A stretch of DNA of 5,595 bases from contig JAIYBO010000163.1 of NCBI GenBank assembly GCA_027488495.1, positions 1-5,595 of the forward strand, given 5' to 3'. Source of the DNA: Bacteroidota bacterium. GTDB taxonomy: Bacteria; Bacteroidota; Bacteroidia; NS11-12g; UBA955. Position 1 is the stretch's first letter. The number at the start of each line of letters is the position of its first letter. Below, one piece after another: positions 1 through 5,595 of the stretch. The notes beneath the pieces were generated by a model. The model was given only the letters and a program-made list of their open reading frames with translations. It had not been told where the DNA came from and searched no databases. The translations under genes were made by a program, and so were the position numbers.

Positions 1-752
1 ATACTCTGACTTCGCGCATCCAAACTGGCCAAATAACTGCTAGCCCTGCCTTCAATTTCGAAGCTAATGACCACGTCGTCACTCACCACCACTGGTCTCA
101 CATTTAAGTTGTGCGGAGCGATGGGTGTAATCACCATGCTATCGCTTTTGGGGAAAATAATTGGACCACCGCAACTGAGCGAATACCCCGTACTACCTGT
201 AGGCGTTGAAATGATCAATCCATCACTCCAATAACTATTCAAAAACTCTCCGTTCAAGTAGGCGTGCACCACTATCATGCTGGAAGTTTCCTTTTTGTGA
301 ATCACAAAATCGTTCAGCGCATAATTGTAATCAAACAAGGGATGAGAAGAATCCAACTGCAACAAACTGCGCTGCTCAATGCTGTAATTCCCCTTTTCAA
401 TATCGTCCAATGCATGTTGCAAATTTTCCAACTGCACATCAGCCAAAAAACCCAATCGCCCTGTATTTAGGGCCAAAATGGGAACCCCGGTATCCCTTAC
501 AATGCTCAGCGTATCCAAAATAGTTCCATCGCCACCTACACAAATCAACACATCGGCCATGGTTTCACCTTTCACAAAATGGTCGAATACCCGCACTTGC
601 ATCCCCGACTCAATGTTCATGTGAACGTGATCTTCCAAGGATGGCGGTAGCCAAATTTCATGTCCTCTCGCGGCCAAAGCCATCAACAACTCCCCAAAAC
701 CCGCCTGGTGCTTGGGATCACGAACTGATTTGGCGTATACGGCAATTCTCAT
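1..752 (-). CDS. nadK: NAD kinase, C-terminus cut off by window edge
   Basis: Cytoplasmic enzyme that phosphorylates the 2'-hydroxyl of the NAD adenosine ribose using ATP (or polyphosphate in some members), making NADP. I translated it by hand from the ATG at 752-750; about 250 residues are visible and the frame is still open at base 1. Family members are usually near 290-300 residues, so roughly 40-50 are missing. Motifs in order: MRIAVYA N-terminus (strand 1 of the Rossmann-like domain), GGDGT at 73-77 with the catalytic Asp75, NTGRLGFL at 96-103, ALND at 145-148 (NAD-binding Asn/Asp), SDGLI at 176-180 followed by STPTGSTGYS at 182-191, then GGP at 195-197 and PIAPHNLNVRP at 210-220. These are the signature blocks of the NAD kinase family. 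The start lies 2 bp after the stop of the upstream Omp85 gene, so it is almost certainly translated from the same message. No Shine-Dalgarno is visible. The identification is firm; the cellular regulation is not visible. Confidence 0.96.
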   Translation of the reverse strand, partial: MRIAVYAKSVRDPKHQAGFGELLMALAARGHEIWLPPSLEDHVHMNIESGMQVRVFDHFVKGETMADVLICVGGDGTILDTLSIVRDTGVPILALNTGRLGFLADVQLENLQHALDDIEKGNYSIEQRSLLQLDSSHPLFDYNYALNDFVIHKKETSSMIVVHAYLNGEFLNSYWSDGLIISTPTGSTGYSLSCGGPIIFPKSDSMVITPIAPHNLNVRPVVVSDDVVISFEIEGRASSYLASLDARSQS

Positions 753-754
753 AT

Positions 755-2143
755 CTACAATGCGTGGTAAAAAGTTAAATTAAATACCCAACGTTTAAAA
801 TTTGGGTTAAAACTGAGGTCGGTTCGTACCAATGCATCATAATACATCAATGCATCACAACCCACCCCCACAGAACCCAAAGTTTGACTTCCCAAAGGAT
901 TCAAATTGCGCTGATATGGTTGAAGAACTCGTCCCACGTCTGCAAAGATATTGAACCATGCCTGAATTGGTATCTTTTCGTATGCTTTTGGCAATATTCG
1001 CAATTTCATTTTTGTATTGTTGGGTATCAGCGCATATCGATAGGCCAACTTGCTCAAAACCAATCCATTTCCATCCATTACTCGAGACTCAAAACCCCTC
1101 ACATAATCCATACCGTAACCCATTTGCCTCATCATTGGATAAGTGACTTCGCCCATCCGATATCTACCCAAAACCATCCAAGCCCATGAAGTTCTGCTCG
1201 AAATCGAATGAAATTTGCGATACCTCGACTCCAACTCAAAAGCATTGCGAAAAGGTCCATTCATGGATTGCAAGTAAACCATCGCACCATATTTCCACTC
1301 GCTACCCGAAGTGGGATAATGAATAAAATTTCGCGTATCCCTCACACCACCCACCCTCAATGTGATTGAATTTTGATTCAACAATCCCTTGTGATTCGCC
1401 ATTTCTGGCCGAGCGTCTTTCAACATCAAATCTGGATTGATTAACCACGCCGATGTATCCACCCCAAAACGTTGCCACTTCAACTGCAAAGCCAATTGCT
1501 GATGAAACTCAAATCTGCGTTTCCATTCGATGCGCAATTGACTCAAATCCTGAACAAAACCATCATTCAAACGATGAAATTGCCATTGATTCTGAATTGA
1601 ATTGACACCCATTTCATGGTTCTTCTGATTTTCCCACAGAACCAACCATGAATTACAATTGCGGCTTTTAAAAAATGGCATACTTACCCCCAATCCAAAG
1701 GCTTGATTATACCCCAATACCGCCCGAAAAATCAATCCTTTCTGCTCCCCCAAAAGATTGTTCACCATCAGAGTGCCTCCCATCCAAAGTCGCGATAATT
1801 CTTTGTTCTTCCACCAACTGTGAAAGTTCCGATCCGCAAATCCACCCTCGGGCTGAACCCAATAATACCACCGCTCCAAAAAATCAATGGTCAATGTGTC
1901 ACCGCCGCCGTACGGTTGAATTTCAACCTGGTTAAACAATTTCGATGTTTGCAAACGCTGCTGCCAAATTTGTTTCATCGAATCGGAATATGCCAAGGGT
2001 TTTCCCGGTTCAAACCCCAATTCCCGATAAATGATTTGAGGCTTAGTTCGATGCAATCCAATCAACCGCAATTGAGAAATGGTCTGCGACTGCAAATCAC
2101 TTGCAAACAGCAACAAAACCAGTATTAGCCACCTCGCAATCAA
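755..2143 (-). CDS. Omp85-superfamily outer-membrane protein, one POTRA domain plus beta-barrel
   Basis: Predicted outer-membrane beta-barrel of the BamA/TamA/TpsB superfamily, 462 residues. A Sec signal peptide is visible at 1-19 (Arg4, then a hydrophobic stretch WLILVLLLFA, probable cleavage near Ser19-Gln20, no lipobox Cys). Residues about 21-88 read as a single POTRA domain, with the usual pattern of LRLIGL, a 'ELGFEPGKPL' turn, a helix, and a 'LFNQVEI' strand. Residues about 89-462 (roughly 370) fit a 16-stranded barrel. Superfamily hallmarks: RDTRN near 268-272 with a YPTSG turn at 276-280, the loop-6 VRGF motif at 348-351, and FADVGRVL at 400-407. It is much shorter than BamA (normally five POTRAs), so it is probably not the main barrel-assembly factor; substrate unknown. 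The protein ends in FYHAL, not in the Phe/Trp typical of proteobacterial barrels. The only usable start before the signal peptide is TTG at 2143-2141, which overlaps the folA stop as TTGA; the frame is closed by a stop at 2176-2174 and has no ATG or GTG between. Family confident, specific role unknown. Confidence 0.88.
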   Translation of the reverse strand: MIARWLILVLLLFASDLQSQTISQLRLIGLHRTKPQIIYRELGFEPGKPLAYSDSMKQIWQQRLQTSKLFNQVEIQPYGGGDTLTIDFLERWYYWVQPEGGFADRNFHSWWKNKELSRLWMGGTLMVNNLLGEQKGLIFRAVLGYNQAFGLGVSMPFFKSRNCNSWLVLWENQKNHEMGVNSIQNQWQFHRLNDGFVQDLSQLRIEWKRRFEFHQQLALQLKWQRFGVDTSAWLINPDLMLKDARPEMANHKGLLNQNSITLRVGGVRDTRNFIHYPTSGSEWKYGAMVYLQSMNGPFRNAFELESRYRKFHSISSRTSWAWMVLGRYRMGEVTYPMMRQMGYGMDYVRGFESRVMDGNGLVLSKLAYRYALIPNNTKMKLRILPKAYEKIPIQAWFNIFADVGRVLQPYQRNLNPLGSQTLGSVGVGCDALMYYDALVRTDLSFNPNFKRWVFNLTFYHAL

Positions 2144-2688
2144 CTCAAATTCTTGCGATTGAGCACTTGAAAGTCAAATGCATACTTGTGCTTTTCATCC
2201 ACCGGATGTTGTTCTTCAAAATCCACATGCCAAAATGCTTCATTCCAAGCTGGAAAAAAAGTGTCGGCCCCAGCAAATGAAGCACTCACTCGCGTGAGAT
2301 ACATGCGATTTGAAAAACCCAATGCCTGCTTGTAAATTTCTCCCCCACCAATGATCATGATTTCATTGGTTTCAGTTACTGTTTCACCCGATGCCAATTG
2401 GCTATTGCGCTTTGCTTCAATCGCCTTCTCTGCCAATGCCAATGCCTGCTCCCAATTTTGAGCAATTTCAAAGCCCGGCAAAACATGGGCTTGGGAAGTG
2501 AGTACAATGTTGGTGCGGTTTTTCAATGGCTTACCCAAACTCTCCATCGTTTTCCTACCCATAATCACAGGTTTGCCCTTGGTGTGCTTGATAAACCAAG
2601 CAAAATCATCTGGCAAATGCCACAACAATTCATTGCCTGCACCCAATTCAAGGTTCTCCCCCACCGCAGCAATCATAGAAATAAGCAT
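2140..2688 (-). CDS. folA: Dihydrofolate reductase
   Basis: Reduces dihydrofolate to tetrahydrofolate with NADPH, keeping one-carbon metabolism and thymidylate synthesis running; cytoplasmic. I place the start at the ATG 2688-2686 (MLISMIAAVGEN, 182 residues), because this N-terminus lines up with the MISLIAAL start of E. coli FolA. A longer reading from TTG 2703 adds MYICD, which would lie inside the promoter box; a shorter one from ATG 2676 would remove part of strand A. Landmarks: WHLPDDFAWF at 23-32 with Asp28 as the active-site acid (E. coli Asp27), GRKT at 44-47 and Arg58 for NADPH and substrate contacts, IGGGEIY at 113-119 for the cofactor pyrophosphate, D142-TFFP, and a closing YAFDFQVLNR. 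The enzyme is longer than E. coli FolA (159), mainly through about 18 extra residues around 90-107, before the strand leading into IGGG. First gene of a minus-strand operon; its TGA stop overlaps the next gene's TTG. Confidence 0.95.
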   Translation of the reverse strand: MLISMIAAVGENLELGAGNELLWHLPDDFAWFIKHTKGKPVIMGRKTMESLGKPLKNRTNIVLTSQAHVLPGFEIAQNWEQALALAEKAIEAKRNSQLASGETVTETNEIMIIGGGEIYKQALGFSNRMYLTRVSASFAGADTFFPAWNEAFWHVDFEEQHPVDEKHKYAFDFQVLNRKNLS

Positions 2689-2735
2689 ATCACAAATATA
2701 CAATCCACAGCGCGTGGTTGTATCTTTGCGGGTTC
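2689..2735. promoter_or_regulatory. Divergent promoter region between folA and der
   Basis: This 47-bp gap must hold the promoters for both flanking operons. Two outward-facing copies of the Bacteroidota -7 consensus TAnnTTTG are present: TATCTTTG on the plus strand at 2721-2728 for der, and TATATTTG on the minus strand at 2700-2693 for folA. Neither has a good -33 TTG/TTTG at the expected distance upstream. The boxes lie 5-7 bp from the respective ATG codons, so transcripts should start at or a few bases before each start codon. Assignment as promoters rests on the published Bacteroidota consensus and on the gene arrangement; no transcription start is known. Confidence 0.7.
2693..2728. repeat. 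36-bp imperfect palindrome spanning both -7 boxes
   Basis: Left arm CAAATATACAA (2693-2703) and right arm TTGTATCTTTG (2718-2728) are reverse complements at 10 of 11 positions. Inside them CCAC (2705-2708) and GTGG (2714-2717) pair as well, around a central AGCGC; a single unpaired T at 2704 offsets the two layers by one base. The palindrome therefore contains both -7 promoter boxes in mirror image. It may simply be two similar promoters back to back, or an operator for a dimeric regulator; the sequence alone does not decide. Confidence 0.75.
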
Positions 2736-4046
2736 ATGAGCAGAATTGTAGCCATTGTCGGCCGTCCGAACGTAGGCAAGAGTACCCTTTTCAATCGCTT
2801 AACCGGCGAATTCAAAGCCATTGTAGACGATTACAGTGGTGTTACCCGCGATCGCCATTACGGTTTTTCCGATTGGAATGGCATCGATTTTACCGTTATC
2901 GATACCGGTGGATTCGTCCCCGAAAGTTCTGATACCTTCGAAGCCGCCATCCGCGACCAAGTGCATATCGCCATCGAAGAAGCCGCCGTCATGATTTTTG
3001 TGGTAGACGTGCAAACCGATGTCAACCCCCTCGATTTAGACTTCGCCCACATCCTTCGCAAAAGCAAAAAACCCGTGGTTCTTTGTGTAAACAAGGTAGA
3101 CAATGATCGTCTGCGGATGGAAACCGCCTCGTTTTATTCCTTGGGCTTCGATCACTTTCACGAAGTGTCTGCCGCCAACGGTTCAGGAACAGGTGATTTG
3201 CTCGATGAAGTGGTTGAATTCTTGAAAGACGAAGAACCAGACCAATTACACATCGAAGGCCTGCCACGCATCGCCATTGTGGGTAGACCCAACGTAGGAA
3301 AATCAAGCCTCATCAACGCCCTCATCGGCGAAGATCGCAACATCGTAACCAACATCGCTGGAACCACCCGCGATAGCATCGATACCCGCTACAAAGCCTA
3401 TGGAAAAGAATTTGTTTTGATCGATACGGCCGGAATTCGCAGAAAAAGCAAAGTCAACGAAAACATCGAATTTTATTCAGTGATGCGCAGTTTGCGAGCC
3501 CTGGAAAACGCCGATGTAGTTGTGCTTGTTTTGGATGCCACATTGGGCATGGAAAGCCAAGACCTCAATCTATTTTGGATGGCACATCGCCAAGGAAAAG
3601 GCATCGTGATTTTGGTGAACAAATGGGATTTGGTGGAAAAAGAGAGCAATACCCACCTCGAATACACCGAGAACATCCGTAAGGAAATTGCCCCATTCGT
3701 GGATGTACCCATCATGTACGTTTCAGCACTCACCAAACAAAGGGTATTCCAAGGCATGGAAACCATTTTGCAAGTGTATGATAACCTCAGCGTGAAAATA
3801 CCTACACGCGCACTCAACGATTTCATTTTGCCCATCATGGAAGCCACGCCTCCACCAAGCAAAAAAGGAAAATTCGTCAAAATCAAATACGTTACCCAGC
3901 TACCAAGCAAACGTGTGGCATTCGCCCTTTTCTGCAATTTGCCGCAGTACGTGGCTGAAAGCTATACCCGTTTCTTGGAAAATAAAATGCGCGAAAAGTT
4001 CCCCCTCACCGGTGTCCCAATTAGCCTTTTCTATCGCAAAAAATAA
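2736..4046 (+). CDS. der: Ribosome-assembly GTPase Der (EngA)
   Basis: Essential GTPase with two tandem G domains that acts in maturation of the 50S ribosomal subunit. Start chosen at ATG 2736 (MSRIVAIVGRPN), giving 436 residues, the usual family length; a TTG at 2718 in the same frame lies inside the promoter box and adds an unconserved MYLCGF. G domain 1: GRPNVGKS at 9-16, GVTRDR at 35-40 (switch I), DTGG at 56-59, NKVD at 119-122, VSA near 144-146. An acidic linker (about 161-175) leads to G domain 2: GRPNVGKS at 183-190, GTTRDS at 209-214, DTAG at 230-233, NKWD at 295-298, VSA at 329-331. Residues about 350-436 form the C-terminal KH-like domain, with the conserved TPPPSKKGK segment at 371-379. 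All ten G motifs are intact. rlmN follows after 11 bp, suggesting a common transcript devoted to ribosome function. Confidence 0.98.
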   Translation: MSRIVAIVGRPNVGKSTLFNRLTGEFKAIVDDYSGVTRDRHYGFSDWNGIDFTVIDTGGFVPESSDTFEAAIRDQVHIAIEEAAVMIFVVDVQTDVNPLDLDFAHILRKSKKPVVLCVNKVDNDRLRMETASFYSLGFDHFHEVSAANGSGTGDLLDEVVEFLKDEEPDQLHIEGLPRIAIVGRPNVGKSSLINALIGEDRNIVTNIAGTTRDSIDTRYKAYGKEFVLIDTAGIRRKSKVNENIEFYSVMRSLRALENADVVVLVLDATLGMESQDLNLFWMAHRQGKGIVILVNKWDLVEKESNTHLEYTENIRKEIAPFVDVPIMYVSALTKQRVFQGMETILQVYDNLSVKIPTRALNDFILPIMEATPPPSKKGKFVKIKYVTQLPSKRVAFALFCNLPQYVAESYTRFLENKMREKFPLTGVPISLFYRKK

Positions 4047-4057
4047 ACGCATCACCC

Positions 4058-5092
4058 ATGAGCCAGCGCAAAGACATTCGCGATCTTGAGATTCCACAAA
4101 TCACGGAAGCGCTCAAAGCCATGGGCGAACCCTCCTTCAGGGCCAAACAAATCTATCAGTGGCTGTGGCAAAAGGGCGCCAGAAGCTTCGAGGAAATGAC
4201 CAACCTCTCCAAACCGTTGAGAGAAAAGCTCCAAGAGGCCTTCACCTTCCATGTAGCCAAAATCCACACAGCCCAACATTCCAAAGACGGCACCATCAAA
4301 GTGGCCTTTGAAATGCACGATGGCAACAAAGTTGAAGGCGTACTTATCCCCACAAGCAGCAGAACCACCGCGTGCGTGAGCTCACAAGTGGGGTGCTCCC
4401 TGGATTGTAAATTCTGCGCCACAGGGTACCTCAAACGCATGAGGAACCTCACCGCCGGTGAAATCTTCGATCAAGTTTGGCTCATCAATGAACTGGCCAT
4501 CGAACATTACGGAAAACGCCTAGATAACATCGTATACATGGGCATGGGTGAACCCCTGCTCAATTACGCAAACATGCATCGCAGCGTGGCCATCATTACT
4601 TCCCCAGACGGCTTGGGCATGAGTCCACAACGACTAACCATCTCCACAGCCGGCATCGCCAAGATGATTCAAAAGCTGGCCGACGATGGCATCAAAACCA
4701 ATCTGGCATTGAGTCTCCACTCTGCCAACAACGAGAAAAGATCTGCCATCATGCCCATCAATGATAGCAACAACCTCGAAATGCTCGCCGAAGCCCTAAA
4801 TTATTGGTACGATAAAACCGGCATCCGCCCAACCTTGGAATACACAGTCATCGAAGGCGTGAACGATGGCGTGGAAGAGGAAAAAGAACTGGTCGTTTTT
4901 GCCAGAAAATTCCCTTCAAAAATCAATCTGATTGAATACAACCCCATCTCGCTGGCAGATTATCAACCCACCGGCAGATTAGACGCTTTTGCCGCCGCCC
5001 TCGAAAAACAAAAATTGATCGTACACGTCCGTCGCAGCAGAGGCAAAGACATCGATGCAGCCTGCGGTCAACTCGCCAATCAACTCGCGTAA
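4058..5092 (+). CDS. rlmN: Dual-specificity 23S rRNA/tRNA adenine-C2 methyltransferase RlmN
   Basis: Radical-SAM enzyme that methylates C2 of A2503 in 23S rRNA (E. coli numbering) and of A37 in some tRNAs, supporting translational accuracy. The protein has 344 residues. An N-terminal accessory domain covers about 1-85 (FRAKQIYQWLWQKG at 27-40 is typical). The radical-SAM cluster motif CxxxCxxC is Cys113, Cys117, Cys120. Two further cysteines needed for the methyl-cysteine mechanism are present: Cys106, seven residues before the cluster as in E. coli Cys118, and Cys336 in DIDAACGQL, equivalent to E. coli Cys355. MGMGEPL at 161-167 is the SAM-binding GEP motif, and LSLHSAN at 218-224 and EYNPI at 293-297 are also characteristic. 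The cysteine set and MGMGEPL favour RlmN; the related Cfr (A2503 C8 methylation) is unlikely given the housekeeping context, but is closely similar. Starts 11 bp after der with no Shine-Dalgarno; probably co-transcribed with it. Confidence 0.96.
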   Translation: MSQRKDIRDLEIPQITEALKAMGEPSFRAKQIYQWLWQKGARSFEEMTNLSKPLREKLQEAFTFHVAKIHTAQHSKDGTIKVAFEMHDGNKVEGVLIPTSSRTTACVSSQVGCSLDCKFCATGYLKRMRNLTAGEIFDQVWLINELAIEHYGKRLDNIVYMGMGEPLLNYANMHRSVAIITSPDGLGMSPQRLTISTAGIAKMIQKLADDGIKTNLALSLHSANNEKRSAIMPINDSNNLEMLAEALNYWYDKTGIRPTLEYTVIEGVNDGVEEEKELVVFARKFPSKINLIEYNPISLADYQPTGRLDAFAAALEKQKLIVHVRRSRGKDIDAACGQLANQLA

Positions 5093-5093
5093 G

Positions 5094-5111
5094 CCAATCA
5101 GACCAATCAGG
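5094..5111. repeat. Tandem 9-bp repeat after rlmN
   Basis: CCAATCAGA (5094-5102) is followed directly by CCAATCAGG (5103-5111), identical at 8 of 9 positions, starting one base after the rlmN stop. It is short and may be a chance duplication; no function is inferred. Confidence 0.45.
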
Positions 5112-5132
5112 TTACATCCATTGGATGCAACC
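5110..5132. terminator. Hairpin between convergent rlmN and UDP-glucuronate decarboxylase genes
   Basis: Inverted repeat GGTTACATCC (5110-5119), loop ATT, GGATGCAACC (5123-5132). In plus-strand RNA it forms nine pairs with one A-C mismatch. In minus-strand RNA the same position becomes a G-U wobble, so all ten positions pair. It sits 17 bp after each of the two convergent stop codons. Neither strand has a clear U tract after the stem, so it is not a textbook intrinsic terminator; it may instead protect 3' ends or stop transcription weakly in both directions. Confidence 0.45.
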
Positions 5133-5149
5133 CAAAAACACTCAATTAT

Positions 5150-5595
5150 TTAGGCATTCTTTACGAAATCACGGTGATGTGATTCTTCGTACAATCGCTC
5201 CGTAGGCAATGATTTGAAGTATTCCCAAGTGATGCGCAACCCTTCCGCACGATCCACCTTTGGACCCCAATTCAAGATCGCTTTGGCCTTGGTGATATCG
5301 GGCTGACGTTGCTTTGGATCATCCGTTGGCAAAGGCTTATAAATCACCTTCTGGTCTGTACCCGTTAACTTGATAATCTCCTCCGCAAACTGTCCGATCG
5401 TGATTTCATGGGGGTTACCTACGTTCACCGGATCAGCGCAATCGCTCAACAACAAACGATAAATGCCTTCCACCAAATCATCCACATAACAAAAGCTTCT
5501 GGTCTGACTGCCATCGCCAAACACGGTAAGATCCTCACCGCGAAGGGCTTGTCCCATAAATGCTGGCAATACACGACCGTCGTTTAGACGCATTC
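5150..5595 (-). CDS. uxs: UDP-glucuronate decarboxylase (UDP-xylose synthase), N-terminus cut off
   Basis: NAD-dependent extended short-chain dehydrogenase/reductase that converts UDP-glucuronate to UDP-xylose, a sugar donor for surface or exported polysaccharide. Only the C-terminal part is in the window: 147 residues from an internal Met at 5593, preceded by a partial codon ending in GA that fits the Arg of the family's usual 'PRMRLNDGR'. The family is usually a little over 300 residues, so about half is missing, including the NAD-binding GxxGxxG and the catalytic YxxxK. Recognisable blocks, counted from that Met: LNDGRV at 3-8, FGDGSQTRSF at 25-34 with YVDDL at 36-40, PVNVGNP at 55-61, and DDPKQRQPDI at 91-100, which together separate this family from dTDP-glucose dehydratases and GalE. 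Convergent with rlmN, so in a different transcription unit whose promoter lies beyond the right edge. Confidence 0.92.
   Translation of the reverse strand, partial: MRLNDGRVLPAFMGQALRGEDLTVFGDGSQTRSFCYVDDLVEGIYRLLLSDCADPVNVGNPHEITIGQFAEEIIKLTGTDQKVIYKPLPTDDPKQRQPDITKAKAILNWGPKVDRAEGLRITWEYFKSLPTERLYEESHHRDFVKNA

Noticed and set aside
264..470. 68-residue plus-strand frame inside nadK
   Set aside because: Antisense to the conserved NTGRLGFL and ALND blocks of NAD kinase.
884..2128. Several plus-strand open frames of 60-100 residues antisense to the Omp85 gene
   Set aside because: They are shadows of a long reading frame that shows signal peptide, POTRA and VRGF motifs; none has a promoter or a coherent protein pattern.
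2698..2720. A -33 TTG/TTTG element for either divergent promoter
   Set aside because: No TTG or TTTG occurs at the expected 17-23 bp upstream of either TAnnTTTG box; the TTG directly touching each box is too close.
2498..2932. 144-residue plus-strand frame crossing folA, the promoter gap and the start of der
   Set aside because: It runs antisense to folA and then out of frame through der; its sequence is a composite of both and resembles no protein.
3473..3937. 154-residue open frame on the minus strand inside der
   Set aside because: It lies wholly antisense to the second G domain and KH domain of der, whose motifs are intact; the translation is low in recognisable pattern and rich in residues expected from a shadow frame.
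4052..4452. Minus-strand frames of 88 and 98 residues opposite the start of rlmN
   Set aside because: They cover the rlmN N-terminal domain and part of its CxxxCxxC cluster in antisense; no supporting signal.
4058..5092. rlmN as a Cfr-type antibiotic-resistance methyltransferase
   Set aside because: The motif set, the N-terminal accessory domain and the location directly behind der indicate the housekeeping enzyme, with no mobile element nearby.

Overview
The window looks like chromosomal DNA from a member of the Bacteroidota. The translated proteins resemble that phylum: the visible end of the UDP-glucuronate decarboxylase and the NAD kinase motifs are typical of it. No gene start has a clear Shine-Dalgarno sequence, and the one intergenic promoter region carries TAnnTTTG elements, the Bacteroidota -7 box. 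The window cannot support a genus. It is gene-dense and ordinary in content: I see no mobile elements, CRISPR arrays, rRNA or tRNA genes, and no gap longer than about 60 bp.

Layout. On the minus strand, reading from 2688 down to 1, there is a tight three-gene operon: folA (dihydrofolate reductase), an Omp85-superfamily outer-membrane protein with one POTRA domain, and nadK (NAD kinase, running off the left edge). The first two genes overlap by 4 bp through a TTGA junction. The last two are separated by 2 bp. On the plus strand der (two-domain ribosome-assembly GTPase, 2736-4046) is followed after 11 bp by rlmN (radical-SAM rRNA/tRNA adenosine methyltransferase, 4058-5092). The right edge holds the C-terminal half of a minus-strand UDP-glucuronate decarboxylase (5150-5595), convergent with rlmN across a 57-bp gap that contains a hairpin.

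How the genes relate. der and rlmN both serve ribosome maturation and accuracy. folA and nadK share the NADP(H)/folate theme: NAD kinase makes NADP, and DHFR consumes NADPH. The Omp85 protein between them is the unexplained partner. The decarboxylase makes UDP-xylose, usually for surface polysaccharide, and probably belongs to a separate transcription unit.

The most interesting structure is the 47-bp space between folA and der. It is a nearly symmetric palindrome whose two arms each contain a TAnnTTTG box facing outward, so the two operons appear to fire from a mirror-image divergent promoter with almost no 5' leader on either mRNA. I found no convincing undescribed multi-gene system here. 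The remaining findings concern start-codon choice, an insertion in DHFR, the Omp85 gene's placement and strand composition.
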